Shown here piece after piece: positions 25,641-35,113 of a DNA stretch of 64,000 nucleotides. This DNA comes from Rhizobium sp. Root1220 (GTDB lineage: Bacteria > Pseudomonadota > Alphaproteobacteria > Rhizobiales > Rhizobiaceae). The notes under the pieces are model-generated. The model worked only from the letters and a program-made list of their open reading frames with translations. It searched no databases and was not told the origin of the DNA. The position numbers were made by a program, and so were the translations under genes. How positions within the stretch are numbered: position 1 is the stretch's first letter; every line of letters starts with the position of its first letter. The stretch is taken from positions 124,001 to 188,000 of the forward strand of contig NZ_LMDG01000033.1 in NCBI RefSeq assembly GCF_001426265.1, given 5' to 3'.

Positions 25641-27344
25641 TTACTTGATGCGCGGAAGCTGTTCCCACTGGTGGTATGGAGGCGGTGAAGACAGCTGCCA
25701 TTCGAGCGTCGTTGCACCCGGACCCCATGGATTGTCACCGGCAACGCGCTTCTTGGCGAAGGCTTCGAAGACACCGTAGAGGAAAATCAGCACGCCGAAC
25801 GCCGAGATGTAGGAGCCGATGGAGGACACGTAGTTCCAGCCGGCAAACGCATCCGGATAGTCGATGTAGCGGCGCGGCATGCCGGCGAGGCCGAGGAAAT
25901 GCTGCGGGAAGAACACCAGGTTGACGCCGATGAACATGACCCAGAAGTGCAGCTTGCCGACGAACTCGTTGTACATGTAGCCGGACATCTTCGGGAACCA
26001 GTAGTACCAGCCGGCGAAGATAGCGAAGACGGCGCCGAGCGACAGAACGTAGTGGAAGTGAGCCACGACGTAATAGGTGTCATGCAGCGAGCGGTCGAGG
26101 CCGGCGTTTGCCAGCTGGACGCCCGTCACGCCACCGACGGTGAACAGGAAGATGAAGCCGATCGCCCAGATCATAGGCGTGCGGAAGGTGATCGAGCCAC
26201 CCCACATCGTCGCGATCCAGGAGAAGATCTTCACGCCGGTCGGAACCGCGATGACCATCGTCGCGAAGACGAAGTAGCGCTGGGCGTCGAGCGACAGGCC
26301 AACGGTGTACATGTGGTGCGCCCAGACGACGAAGCCGACGGCGCCGATCGCGACCATGGCGTAGGCCATGCCGAGATAGCCGAACACCGGCTTCATCGAG
26401 AAGGTCGAGATGATGTGGCTGACGATGCCGAAGCCCGGCAGGATCAGGATGTATACTTCCGGGTGACCGAAGAACCAGAACAGGTGCTGATAGAGGATCG
26501 GGTCACCGCCGCCTTCAGGCGAGAAGAAGGCCGTGCCGAAATTGCGGTCGGTCAGCATCATGGTGATCGCACCGGCAAGAACCGGCAGCGACAGGAGCAA
26601 CAGGAAGGCGGTGATCAGCACGGACCACGCGAACAGCGGCATCTTGTGCAGCGTCATGCCGGGCGCGCGCATGTTCAGGATGGTGGTGATGAAGTTGATG
26701 GCGCCGAGAATCGAAGATGCACCGGCAATGTGGAGCGCAAAGATCGCAAGGTCGACCGCCGGACCCGGCGTGCCCGAGCTCGATAGCGGCGGATACATGG
26801 TCCAGCCACCGCCGGCACCATAGGAACCCGCAGGACCTTCGACAAACATCGACATGATGAGCAGCAGGAATGCCGGAACGATCAGCCAGAAGGAGATGTT
26901 ATTCAGGCGCGGGAATGCCATGTCCGGAGCGCCGATCATGATCGGCACCATCCAGTTGGCGAAACCGCCGATCATTGCCGGCATGACCATGAAGAAGATC
27001 ATGATCAGCGCGTGAGCGGTGGTGAACATGTTGAACATCTGCTTGGCGCCGTCGATGGCGGCGTCGCCTTCGTAGCCGTAGACCATGGCTGCCAGACCGT
27101 GGAAGATCTGGATGCCCGGCTCCTGCAGCTCCATGCGCATGGCAACGGAGAGCGCGCCGCCGATGATGCCGGCGATGATCGCGAAGATCAGGTAGAGCGT
27201 ACCGATGTCCTTGTGGTTGGTCGAAAAGAGCCAACGGTTGACGAAGCTCGGCTTGTGCGAGTGATCGTGGTGGTCGTCATGGGCGTGCGCGCCATGAGAG
27301 TGATCATGCAAATGATGATCGTCGTGCGTGGAAGGTCCAGCCAT
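25641..27344 (-). CDS. coxA: Cytochrome c oxidase subunit I
   Basis: A protein of 567 residues. Twelve membrane helices hold the heme a, heme a3 and CuB ligands: WFFGHPEVYILILPGFG with the His-Tyr region, and YYVVAHFHYVLSLGA near helix X. The first 30 residues are an unusual His/Asp-rich tail (HDDHHLHDHSHGAHAHDD) before the conserved NRWLFSTNHKDIG. It catalyses O2 reduction and proton pumping. It lies 18 bases after coxB. Confidence 0.98.
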   Translation of the reverse strand: MAGPSTHDDHHLHDHSHGAHAHDDHHDHSHKPSFVNRWLFSTNHKDIGTLYLIFAIIAGIIGGALSVAMRMELQEPGIQIFHGLAAMVYGYEGDAAIDGAKQMFNMFTTAHALIMIFFMVMPAMIGGFANWMVPIMIGAPDMAFPRLNNISFWLIVPAFLLLIMSMFVEGPAGSYGAGGGWTMYPPLSSSGTPGPAVDLAIFALHIAGASSILGAINFITTILNMRAPGMTLHKMPLFAWSVLITAFLLLLSLPVLAGAITMMLTDRNFGTAFFSPEGGGDPILYQHLFWFFGHPEVYILILPGFGIVSHIISTFSMKPVFGYLGMAYAMVAIGAVGFVVWAHHMYTVGLSLDAQRYFVFATMVIAVPTGVKIFSWIATMWGGSITFRTPMIWAIGFIFLFTVGGVTGVQLANAGLDRSLHDTYYVVAHFHYVLSLGAVFAIFAGWYYWFPKMSGYMYNEFVGKLHFWVMFIGVNLVFFPQHFLGLAGMPRRYIDYPDAFAGWNYVSSIGSYISAFGVLIFLYGVFEAFAKKRVAGDNPWGPGATTLEWQLSSPPPYHQWEQLPRIK

Positions 27345-27362
27345 GTCCCGTTCCCTCTTCCC

Positions 27363-28256
27363 TTACTTTGCGACGTTTTCGGCGACGTCGACGATCTTTG
27401 CGGGACCATCGGTTGCGGCCATGAGTGTCTTGTACGCTCCAGGCAGATCGGAAGCGGCGGCGGCGAGCCACTGCTTGTACTTGTCCTCGGAGACGACGCG
27501 GATGGCAATCGGCATAAACGCATGGTCCTTGCCGCAGAGCTCGGAACACTGGCCGTAGAACAGGCCTTCGCGCTCGGCCGTGAACCAGGTCTCGTTCAGG
27601 CGGCCCGGCACGGCATCGATCTTGACGCCGAAGGAGGGCATCGCGAAGGCATGAATGACGTCGGTCGGAGCTGCGGTCACCAGAACGCGCACGGTCTTGT
27701 TGACCGGCAGCACAAGCTCGTTGTCGACCGTCAGCAGGCGTGGATAGATTGCCTTGTCTTCCTTGCCGGCGGCAGCGCGATCCTGATCCTTGAGTAGGAA
27801 GGAATCGAAGGAGAGCGGATTGTCGCCGGTGCCTTCGTATTCATAGTTCCACTGCCACTGCGTTGCGGTGGCCTTGATGGTCACGTCCGGATTTTCCGGC
27901 AATGTCAGCTGAGCGGTCAGAAGGTTGAACGACGGAACTGCCAGGAACAGGAGGACTAGAACCGGCCCCACTGTCCAAGCCACTTCGATCAACGTGTTGT
28001 GGCTGGTCTTCGACGGCACGGGGTTCGCGCTGGCGCGGAACTTGAAACAGACGAGGAGAATGAGGAACAGAACAAACAGCGTGATCGGAACGATAAACCA
28101 CAGGGTATATTGTTCGAACCAACGAATGTCCCGCATGATCGGCGTAGCTGCGGGCTGCAATGTTGCCTGCCACGGCGTCGGCTGGTCGGCATAACTGCCG
28201 GAAGCAAAAAGCAGACAGACCAGCGCGGTCAGAGCTGCATAAGCCTTCTTAATCAC
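27363..28256 (-). CDS. coxB: Cytochrome c oxidase subunit II
   Basis: 297 residues from a GTG start (VIKKAYAALTAL) with a signal peptide ending near GSYADQ, two membrane helices, and a periplasmic cupredoxin domain. The CuA ligands are in the CSELCGKDHAFMPI motif plus the upstream His in VIHAFAMPS. It accepts electrons from cytochrome c. The open frame continues upstream to 28406 without family similarity; GAGGGAG lies 10 bases before the GTG. It is the first gene of the oxidase operon. Confidence 0.95.
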   Translation of the reverse strand: MIKKAYAALTALVCLLFASGSYADQPTPWQATLQPAATPIMRDIRWFEQYTLWFIVPITLFVLFLILLVCFKFRASANPVPSKTSHNTLIEVAWTVGPVLVLLFLAVPSFNLLTAQLTLPENPDVTIKATATQWQWNYEYEGTGDNPLSFDSFLLKDQDRAAAGKEDKAIYPRLLTVDNELVLPVNKTVRVLVTAAPTDVIHAFAMPSFGVKIDAVPGRLNETWFTAEREGLFYGQCSELCGKDHAFMPIAIRVVSEDKYKQWLAAAASDLPGAYKTLMAATDGPAKIVDVAENVAK

Positions 28257-28594
28257 CTTATTATCTCCCTCGAGCGCTGATCTGCGCAGAAATGCGCGCA
28301 GAATCCTTGCCATCCTTTGCGCTTCAAACCACAGTTTGGCATTTGTCGCAACAGGCCAAAGCATTTGTCTGTGCGGCATTTTTGCTGGAAGACAATTTCC
28401 GCCCAAGCATAGCGAAACGTTCCATCTTTTTCGCCACGCCGTGGTAAAAGGCCTCGCTGGCCACCGTATCCGCGAACATTCTTGGTCAAACGTCCCATTT
28501 CCGCCGCAGTCCCCGGCTTTTCACCATGTGGGGCTTTTCATTTCGCATGACGGGCCTCAATTTAGCGGCACTGATTCGAATTGCAGAGGTTTTC
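28257..28594. other. Divergent intergenic region between coxB and the IalB gene
   Basis: 338 bases with no convincing gene. It must hold the promoters of the oxidase operon (leftward) and of the IalB-like gene (rightward). An inverted repeat TCTGCGC / GCGCAGA (28281-28287 and 28296-28302) lies about 25-45 bases before the coxB start, in its probable 5' leader. I see no clear FNR, CRP or iron-regulator box. Confidence 0.6.
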
Positions 28595-29200
28595 ATGGGT
28601 TTCCGTTCCCTCGCACGGCCGTTTGTGCTGACAGCGTGCATCGCGGCTGCGGCTGCGGCTCCCGCTTTTGCCCAACAGCAACCTGCGCCAGCGCAGCCCG
28701 CCCCCGCCCCCGCCGCGCCGGCGACACCGAATGCGACCCAGGCGACGCCTGGACAGGCACAGCCACAGGCGCCTGGCACCGTGAGGTCGAACCATGGCGC
28801 ATGGTCTGTCGTGTGCGACAAGCCGGCAGGTGCTTCGGCGGAACAGTGCGCGCTGATGCAGAACGTCATCGCCGAAGACCGGCCGGAAGTCGGACTGTCG
28901 GTCGTGGTTCTCAAGACCGCTGATCGCAAGTCGAAGATCCTTCGCGTGCTGGCACCGCTCGGCGTGTTGCTGCCGAACGGTCTCGGCCTCAATGTCGATG
29001 GCAAGGATATCGGCCGCGCCTATTTCGTGCGCTGCTTTGCCGATGGCTGCTATGCGGAAGTCGTGCTCGAGGACGAGTTGCTGAAGACGTTCCGCAGCGG
29101 AGCCAGCGCCACTTTCATCGTCTTCCAGACGCCGGAAGAAGGCATCGGCATCCCCGTAGACCTCAAGGGTTTTGCCGAAGGCTACGACGCCCTCCCCTGA
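28595..29200 (+). CDS. Invasion-associated locus B (IalB) family protein
   Basis: A protein of 201 residues with a signal peptide ending AFAQQQ, followed by a Pro/Ala/Gln-rich linker (about 28-70) and the IalB domain starting at HGAWSVVCDK. The four cysteines (VVCDK, EQCALM, VRCFADGCYAE) probably form disulfides. In Bartonella IalB is linked to erythrocyte invasion; in free-living and symbiotic rhizobia the family is common and its role unknown. It is predicted to be periplasmic. The ATG at 28595 has AGAGG upstream. Confidence 0.88.
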   Translation: MGFRSLARPFVLTACIAAAAAAPAFAQQQPAPAQPAPAPAAPATPNATQATPGQAQPQAPGTVRSNHGAWSVVCDKPAGASAEQCALMQNVIAEDRPEVGLSVVVLKTADRKSKILRVLAPLGVLLPNGLGLNVDGKDIGRAYFVRCFADGCYAEVVLEDELLKTFRSGASATFIVFQTPEEGIGIPVDLKGFAEGYDALP

Positions 29201-29284
29201 TCGTCTCTATTTCGGGACTTGCTCGAACCGCTCACCGGACCTACATCGGCTTGAAGCATTCCTGCTTCAGCGGAGCATAAAGAC

Positions 29285-30700
29285 ATGAACACCGATCTCC
29301 TCACGCTATTCGATGCCGACGAAGCGAAAATGCGTTCGCTCGTTGCCGAGGCGCTTTCCGGTGCGGACGACGGGGAACTCTTCATCGAACATGCGCAGTC
29401 GGAATCGCTGATGTTCGACAACGGCCGCCTCAAGGGCGGCAGCTTCAACACCGAGCAGGGCTTCGGCCTGCGCGCCGTTGCCGGCGAAGCGGTCGGCTAT
29501 GCACATGCGGGCGATCTTTCGGTCTCGGCGCTGAAGCGTGCCGCCGATGCAGTCGGTGCCGTAACGCGCGGTTATTCCGGCAGCTACGCCGCAGCGCCCC
29601 AGGGAACGAACAAGCGGCTATACAGCGACGAAAATCCGATCGGCTCGCCGACCTTCGAGGAAAAGGTCAAGGTTCTTCAGGATATCGACGCCTATCTTCG
29701 CGGCAAGGACGACAAGGTACGGCAGGTGACGGCATCCGTCGCCGCCAGCTGGCAGGTTGTCGACATCCTGCGCGCCGACGGTCACCGCGTCCGCGATATC
29801 CGCCCGATGACGCGCATCAACATCTCCGTCATGGTCGGTGAAGGCGAGCGTCAGGAAACCGGCTCCTACGGCAGTGGCGGCCGTGTTGGCTTCGGCGATT
29901 TTCTCGCAGCGGACAGCTGGCAGTACGGCGCCGACGAGGCGTTGCGCCAGGCACTCGTCAATCTCGACGCGATCGAAGCGCCGGCGGGCACGATGGATGT
30001 GGTTCTCGGTTCCGGCTGGCCCGGCGTCATGTTGCACGAAGCTGTCGGCCATGGACTGGAAGGCGACTTCAATCGCAAGAAGACATCGGCCTTTGCCGGT
30101 TTGCTTGGCCAGATGGTTGCAGCCCCCGGTGTCACGGTCGTCGACGATGGTACGATCGACAATCGTCGCGGCTCCATCACCATCGACGACGAAGGCACGC
30201 CTTCGGCCTACAATGTGCTGATCGAAAACGGCAAGCTGGTCGGCTACATGCAGGATCGGCAGAATGCCCGGCTGATGGGGATGAAGGCGACCGGCAACGG
30301 CCGCCGCCAGGGCTATGCCCATGTGCCGATGCCGCGCATGACCAACACCTACATGCTCGGCGGAGACAAGACGCCGGAAGAGATGATCGCCTCCGTGAAA
30401 AAGGGCATCTATGCCGTCTCGTTCGGCGGCGGCCAGGTCGACATCACATCGGGCAAATTCGTTTTCGGCTGCACCGAGGCCTATCTCATCGACAACGGCA
30501 AGATCGGCGCACCGGTCAAGGGCGCCATGCTGATCGGCAATGGGCCGGATGCGATGAAGCGCATCTCGATGGTCGGCAACGACATGAAGCTCGACACTGG
30601 TATCGGCAATTGCGGCAAGGCCGGCCAATGGGTCCCGGTCGGCGTCGGCCAGCCGCATCTCAGGATGGATCAGGTCACGGTCGGCGGCACCCAGGCCTGA
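29285..30700 (+). CDS. tldD: Metalloprotease TldD
   Basis: A protein of 471 residues. The zinc motif is HEAVGHGLEGD, near residue 250; the N-terminal TldD/PmbA fold includes EHAQSESLMFDNGRLK and FGLRAVAGEAVGYAH. TldD works with TldE/PmbA to degrade peptides (microcin B17 maturation and CcdA decay in E. coli). No tldE lies in the window. The ATG follows GGAG in AGCGGAGCATAAAGAC. Confidence 0.96.
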   Translation: MNTDLLTLFDADEAKMRSLVAEALSGADDGELFIEHAQSESLMFDNGRLKGGSFNTEQGFGLRAVAGEAVGYAHAGDLSVSALKRAADAVGAVTRGYSGSYAAAPQGTNKRLYSDENPIGSPTFEEKVKVLQDIDAYLRGKDDKVRQVTASVAASWQVVDILRADGHRVRDIRPMTRINISVMVGEGERQETGSYGSGGRVGFGDFLAADSWQYGADEALRQALVNLDAIEAPAGTMDVVLGSGWPGVMLHEAVGHGLEGDFNRKKTSAFAGLLGQMVAAPGVTVVDDGTIDNRRGSITIDDEGTPSAYNVLIENGKLVGYMQDRQNARLMGMKATGNGRRQGYAHVPMPRMTNTYMLGGDKTPEEMIASVKKGIYAVSFGGGQVDITSGKFVFGCTEAYLIDNGKIGAPVKGAMLIGNGPDAMKRISMVGNDMKLDTGIGNCGKAGQWVPVGVGQPHLRMDQVTVGGTQA

Positions 30701-30718
30701 TTGCAAATTGAAGAGATT

Positions 30719-30740
30719 GCTCGACCTCTAATGGTCGAGC
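30719..30740 (+). terminator. Hairpin after tldD
   Basis: GCTCGACC and GGTCGAGC form a perfect 8-base stem with the loop TCTAAT, 18 bases after the tldD stop. There is no T run, so it may mark a factor-dependent or weak terminator. Confidence 0.5.
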
Positions 30741-30816
30741 GGTCGATGCCAGGCCGATTACGACGTTTTCCCGTCCGGCCGGAACAGCCACCTGCGCTGG
30801 ATAGCTGCGGGAAGAT

Positions 30817-31064
30817 TCAGTTCGTTCTATGGGCAAAGAGCAGGATGTGGCCAAGAACGTCGGGCCTCGTCGGCTAGGTCGCGGGCCATGCCTCGTCGGA
30901 GCGACCCTTGCGGCGGCCCCTGCCACCGATGCGGTTCCAGGCCCGGTTGAGTTCGTTCATTTCTGGAGCTTAAGCCGAAACCAGTCGTCGGCGCACTTTA
31001 TGCCGTTTTCATCGGCATAGGCTCTCGATGCCCGTTCGAATTTCCCGGCAAGCTCGTCCAGCAT
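30817..31064 (-). pseudogene. Decayed MazG-like nucleotide pyrophosphohydrolase
   Basis: On the minus strand three short pieces in different frames join into one recognisable protein. An ATG at 31064, with GGAGAG upstream, gives MLDELAGKFERASRAYADEN...DDWFRLKLQK and stops at 30957. The next piece (about 30957-30885) reads NELNRAWNRIGGRGRRKG in a second frame. A third (near 30858-30817) reads DVLGHILLFAHR. Intact rhizobial homologues of this all-alpha pyrophosphohydrolase family have LQEEVGEL and the Glu/Asp metal ligands at the first junction; here a small deletion has removed them. The surroundings are intact genes. I infer a recently inactivated gene; a sequencing error is less likely because two separate frame changes are needed. 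Confidence 0.75.
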
Positions 31065-31119
31065 GATGCTCTCTCCTTCGGGGAGGAGAACCCTTACTCA
31101 TCCGAAATGGGCAGCTGGA

Positions 31120-32394
31120 TCAGCCGTTGTCGGGGAGCAGCATGCAATCATACGAGCGTTTCTTCAGCGCGTCGCAGGCCGAAGTAGCGGCATCGCGGCT
31201 CTGGAAGCCGACGAAGCGGGCGCGGTAGACCTTGTTGGCACCGGTGCCGACAGCCTCGGTATAGGGCGAGGCCGCTTTCAAAGCGGCGCCGCCTTCGGCT
31301 TTCGCCAGCGCCAGCAGGGCGCGTGCGGCATCATCGCTCGGAGCAGCGGAGATCTGGATCTGCCAGTCGCCCGAGGCTGACGGTTTGGACGGGGACGGCT
31401 TGCCGGCATTGGCAATCTCTTCAAGCGCTGCCGGGCGTTCCATGGGAATAGTCGCATCGCTGAGGTAGCCGAGCGCCTGCGGTGCAAGCTCATTCGGGCG
31501 CCGCGCCGTCACCGGTACCGGAAGATCGTCGTCGGCCGCCGAGGCGACCTCGACGGGCTGACGCGCATTGACGCTGGCGACCAGCTTCGCGCCGCCGGAC
31601 GACGACGCGCGGCCGAGGTATTTGTCGAGCAGTCCTGCCATCTTGTCATCACGGCTGCGGGCAGTGCGACCGCCGAGCACCACACCGACGACGCGGCGAT
31701 TGCCATCCCTGACGGCACTGACGAGGTTAAAGCCAGACGCGTTGGTGTAGCCGGTCTTGATACCGTCCATGCCCTGATAGCGATACATAAGATTGTTGTG
31801 GCCGCGGATCGTACGGCCGCGGAAGTTGAAGCTTGCCGTGGAAAACAGGCTGTATTCGCGCGGATAGTGCCTCATCAGCGCCACGGCGAGCGTGGACATG
31901 TCGCGGGCTGTCGTGATCTGCCTGCCGTCCGGCAGACCTGAAGCATTGACGAAGACGGTGCGGCTCATGCCGAGCTGCCGGGCCCTCTGCGTCATCATTC
32001 GGGCGAAATTGCTTTCCGAGCCGCCGAGCTTCTCGGCCATCGCGGCAGCGGCGTCGTTTGCGGACTTGGTGATCATGCCGAGGATCGCTTCGCGAACGGT
32101 GATCGTGGTACCGGCGCGTGCGCCGAGCTTAGTCGGCGGCCGCGAGGCGGCGTATTTCGACATTACGATCGGTGTGTCCCAGCTGAGCTTTCCACGCTTC
32201 AGCGCTTCGAACGCCATATAAATCGTCATCATCTTCGTCAGGGAAGCTGGGTGGTTCAGGACATCACCATTCTCGGCGGCCAATACCTTGCCGGTTCTAG
32301 CGTCGAGGATCAGTGAGGCGCTGCCCGCCATTGCCGACAAAGGCGCCGCAACGACCAGCGTCGCGGTTATGATCGCGGCCAATAGCTTCTTCAT
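31120..32394 (-). CDS. D-alanyl-D-alanine carboxypeptidase with C-terminal SPOR domain
   Basis: A protein of 424 residues. The signal peptide ends AMAGS. The serine-type penicillin-binding motifs are S51-L-T-K54, S111-A-N113 and K213-T-G215. It belongs to the DacA/DacF family (S11), which trims peptidoglycan pentapeptides in the periplasm. The last 80 residues (from DWQIQISA) look like a SPOR domain, which binds denuded glycan at the division septum. GAGGGGAAG precedes the ATG at 32394; the frame is open to 32484 without family support. Confidence 0.93.
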   Translation of the reverse strand: MKKLLAAIITATLVVAAPLSAMAGSASLILDARTGKVLAAENGDVLNHPASLTKMMTIYMAFEALKRGKLSWDTPIVMSKYAASRPPTKLGARAGTTITVREAILGMITKSANDAAAAMAEKLGGSESNFARMMTQRARQLGMSRTVFVNASGLPDGRQITTARDMSTLAVALMRHYPREYSLFSTASFNFRGRTIRGHNNLMYRYQGMDGIKTGYTNASGFNLVSAVRDGNRRVVGVVLGGRTARSRDDKMAGLLDKYLGRASSSGGAKLVASVNARQPVEVASAADDDLPVPVTARRPNELAPQALGYLSDATIPMERPAALEEIANAGKPSPSKPSASGDWQIQISAAPSDDAARALLALAKAEGGAALKAASPYTEAVGTGANKVYRARFVGFQSRDAATSACDALKKRSYDCMLLPDNG

Positions 32395-32621
32395 GCACTT
32401 CCCCTCAAAGATCGAACGACCCGCGCCCTTAAGAATGTCCCGTTCCGCTACAGAAGACCACAATGTGGAGCGACTTTGCGGCAACTGTTACCATTTTTGA
32501 CAATTTTTATCCTTCATCGTGAAGAAACAGTAAAGGCGCGCTCGAAACTTTCGTGTTCAGCAAGGCTTAACCTGGGCCTTGCTAGTTTCTCCGTTCAACA
32601 GAACCGGCGGGCGGAGCGTAG

Positions 32622-33674
32622 ATGACGGCGAGCGCCAAGATGCTTGCAAAACAGATCGCTATCAAGGGCGGGCTTGAAGTCGCCAATCTTTTGCGCGCGA
32701 CGGGCCTAGTGCGCGGCGCGCGCGGTCGCGGCGCAATCTTCACGCTCCACCACGTGCGCCCTCGCGACACGACAGAGTTCGCGCCCAATGCGCATCTGGA
32801 GATCACGCCGGAATTTCTCGATACCGTGCTACGGCAGCTGAAGAGCGATGGCTATCGCTTCGTATCGCTTGGCGAGATCCCCGCGCTACTGTCGGAGCAA
32901 GCACCGAAGCAGCCTTTTGCCGCATTTACGCTTGACGACGGCTATCGCAACAACCTCGTCTATGCCCTGCCCATCTTCGAGCGGCACGGCGCACCGTTTA
33001 CAATCTTCGTTGCCAAGGGGCTGGTCGAGCGTACCCACACCATCTGGTGGGAAACCCTTGCCGCCCTTCTGCGCAAGGAGAAGAGGCTCGGCTTCGACTT
33101 CGGCGACGGCCGCGAGATCATCGATCTCGTAGCCCCGGCAGCCAAGCAGCGAGCCTTCGGTCGCTTTGCTCGCTACCTTCATCAAAACGATGAGGCGGCG
33201 ACCGTCATGGAAATGGACACCCTCGCCCGGGACCACGAAATCGATCCCTTCGAGATCGTCGATGACCTCGTCATGGGCGCGCCCGAGCTCAATCTTCTTG
33301 ATGCGAGCCCGCTGGCTTCCCTCGGCGCACATTCCGTCAGCCACCGTGCCGTCGCGCGCCTATCCGACGCGGAGGTTCGTGACGAGATGGAGGTTTCCTG
33401 CGACTACGTAGCGGCGATTTCAGGCAATCGGCCCCAATCCTTTGCCTATCCCTATGGCACGCGTGAAGCGGTAACCCAGCGGCAGGCGATGATTGCCCGT
33501 GACTTCGGCTTCGCGATCGCGGTCACCACACAGCCGGGAGTCGTAACGCAACGTTCTCTGGACAACGCGACCTACCTGCCCCGGCTTTCGATCAACGGTC
33601 TCTATCAAAAGGCCCGCTACGTCTCTGGCCTGGCATCCGGGATTCCGCTCAAACTGATGGCCAGCGGCGAGTGA
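32622..33674 (+). CDS. Polysaccharide deacetylase (NodB-homology) family protein
   Basis: A protein of 350 residues with a NodB-type domain: the metal motif is FTLDDGYRNN (TLDDG instead of the usual TFDDG), the second motif is GAHSVSHRAVARL and a further conserved part is SFAYPYGTR. The family deacetylates N-acetylhexosamines in peptidoglycan or exopolysaccharides. There is no clear signal peptide, so it may act on a cytoplasmic or membrane-linked intermediate. It is divergent from the carboxypeptidase gene, sharing a 227-base intergenic region. Confidence 0.9.
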   Translation: MTASAKMLAKQIAIKGGLEVANLLRATGLVRGARGRGAIFTLHHVRPRDTTEFAPNAHLEITPEFLDTVLRQLKSDGYRFVSLGEIPALLSEQAPKQPFAAFTLDDGYRNNLVYALPIFERHGAPFTIFVAKGLVERTHTIWWETLAALLRKEKRLGFDFGDGREIIDLVAPAAKQRAFGRFARYLHQNDEAATVMEMDTLARDHEIDPFEIVDDLVMGAPELNLLDASPLASLGAHSVSHRAVARLSDAEVRDEMEVSCDYVAAISGNRPQSFAYPYGTREAVTQRQAMIARDFGFAIAVTTQPGVVTQRSLDNATYLPRLSINGLYQKARYVSGLASGIPLKLMASGE

Positions 33675-33709
33675 CGGTGCCGCTGGGGCAGCTCATGCCC
33701 CTGGCCGGG

Positions 33710-34330
33710 CTAGGGATACATCCGCACCGTGGTCCAATCATCGTTGGGTGAGGCTCGCCGGAACTCTATACGGTCGTGCAGGCGGAATTTCTGGTCTTTC
33801 CAGAATTCGATCGAGACCGGCCGTATGCGAAAGCCGGACCAATGGGCCGGGCGCGGAATATCACCGATCGCGTATCGGGCGGTGTATTCCGCAACGGCCT
33901 TTTCCAAGGCGAACCGGCTCTCCAGCGGCCGCGACTGCTTCGATGCCCAGGCACCGATGCGGCTGCCGCGAGCCCGAGTCTTGAAGTAGGCATCCGCTTC
34001 TTCGTCGGTGACGATTTCCACAACCCCGCGCAGCCGCACCTGCCGTCGCAGCGTTTTCCAGTGGAAACACATGGCCGCTTTTTTCTGTCCGAGGAGTTCG
34101 CGGCCTTTCTGACTCTCGAAATTCGTGTAGAACACAAATCCGTCGTGATCGAATCCCTTAAGGAGAACCATGCGGACATTGGGAAGGCCGTCTTCATCGA
34201 CCGTCGCAAGCGCAACCGCAGTCGGGTCATTGATCTCGGAGGCCTCGGCCTCCTTCAGCCAATCGGCAAAAAGGTCGAACGGCTCGTTTCGCTCGGTGAA
34301 GTCACCGCTTGTTAACTCATTTGTCGACAT
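33710..34330 (-). CDS. pdxH: Pyridoxamine 5'-phosphate oxidase
   Basis: A protein of 206 residues. The FMN/substrate segments are RMVLLKGFDHDGFVFYTNFESQKG, RQVRLRGVVE, SRIGAWASKQS and the C-terminal RLHDRIEFRR. It makes pyridoxal 5'-phosphate using FMN and oxygen, and thus supplies PLP enzymes such as ThrC. It is convergent with the deacetylase gene; a GGGGCA/TGCCCC hairpin (33685-33701) sits between them. Confidence 0.96.
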   Translation of the reverse strand: MSTNELTSGDFTERNEPFDLFADWLKEAEASEINDPTAVALATVDEDGLPNVRMVLLKGFDHDGFVFYTNFESQKGRELLGQKKAAMCFHWKTLRRQVRLRGVVEIVTDEEADAYFKTRARGSRIGAWASKQSRPLESRFALEKAVAEYTARYAIGDIPRPAHWSGFRIRPVSIEFWKDQKFRLHDRIEFRRASPNDDWTTVRMYP

Positions 34331-34396
34331 ATTAGCTCAAATGCCCCGGGTTTATTCTAAATTTGCCCAGCTTTACGCTACTGGACAGGACGCAGG

Positions 34397-34855
34397 GTGG
34401 AAGTCATAGCAAAGTCAGATCGTCATACAAAGGGTCTGCTGCGGCAAAGCGCGGCCTTCTGCATTGTCGCAATGGCGGTGCTCTCGCTTTCCGGATGCAT
34501 CTCAGGCGGATTGGATCTCTTCAGTAGTTCGAAGGTCGACCGCTCGGTCGCCACGGGCACCGTGCCGCAGCCGGTTCCGACCAGCGATTCGATTTCAGAC
34601 GAAATGACCGTCGGCAACGCGGTAACATCCGCCGACATCCCGAGGCTCGAGGGGCGACCGCTTCCCTGGGCGAACGCCTCGACCGGCAGCGCCGGCGTCA
34701 TCGACACCATCGTCGAGAACAATGATACCGGCCAGGTTTGCCGCCAGTTCCGCACGACGCGTCACTCCTATGTCGGCATCGCGAAATTCTACGGCAAGAC
34801 CTGCCTCGTCGGCGGCGGCAACTGGCAGCTTCTGAGTTTCCAGCCGGAAAGCTGA
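34397..34855 (+). CDS. RT0821/Lpp0805-family surface lipoprotein
   Basis: 152 residues from a GTG start. A lipobox LSGC with the lipidated Cys at 34 follows a hydrophobic stretch. The C-terminal half (TGQVCRQFRTTRHSYVGIAKFYGKTC) matches the surface-antigen family seen in Rickettsia and many rhizobia. It is predicted to be an outer-membrane lipoprotein of unknown function. It is divergent from pdxH, with only 66 bases between the starts. Confidence 0.82.
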   Translation: MEVIAKSDRHTKGLLRQSAAFCIVAMAVLSLSGCISGGLDLFSSSKVDRSVATGTVPQPVPTSDSISDEMTVGNAVTSADIPRLEGRPLPWANASTGSAGVIDTIVENNDTGQVCRQFRTTRHSYVGIAKFYGKTCLVGGGNWQLLSFQPES

Positions 34856-35113
34856 CCCGGCATCGGCCGTGTTTGATGCGCGGTCCGGTTTCCAATCAAT
34901 ATTTAGCAAAACAATAACCATTCGGCGTGAAAGCACCGCATGCCGCCGCGCGCAATAAGGACTGATTAGCAACTTTCCCGGAGGATCATTCCCATAAGTG
35001 CGCCCGGTTTTCTTCTTTGGAAATGAACCTCGGCGCACCAAATGAGTTGTATGTGGCTTCGGGGTGCTGGACTGGACAAGCACACCGCATCGGAACACCG
35101 GCGGTTTTAGAAC

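Noticed and set aside
35000..35113. Hairpin-like pairs (GTGCGCC/GGCGCAC and GGTGCT/AGCACACC) upstream of the J-protein gene
   Set aside because: Long loops and no known riboswitch pattern; could be chance.
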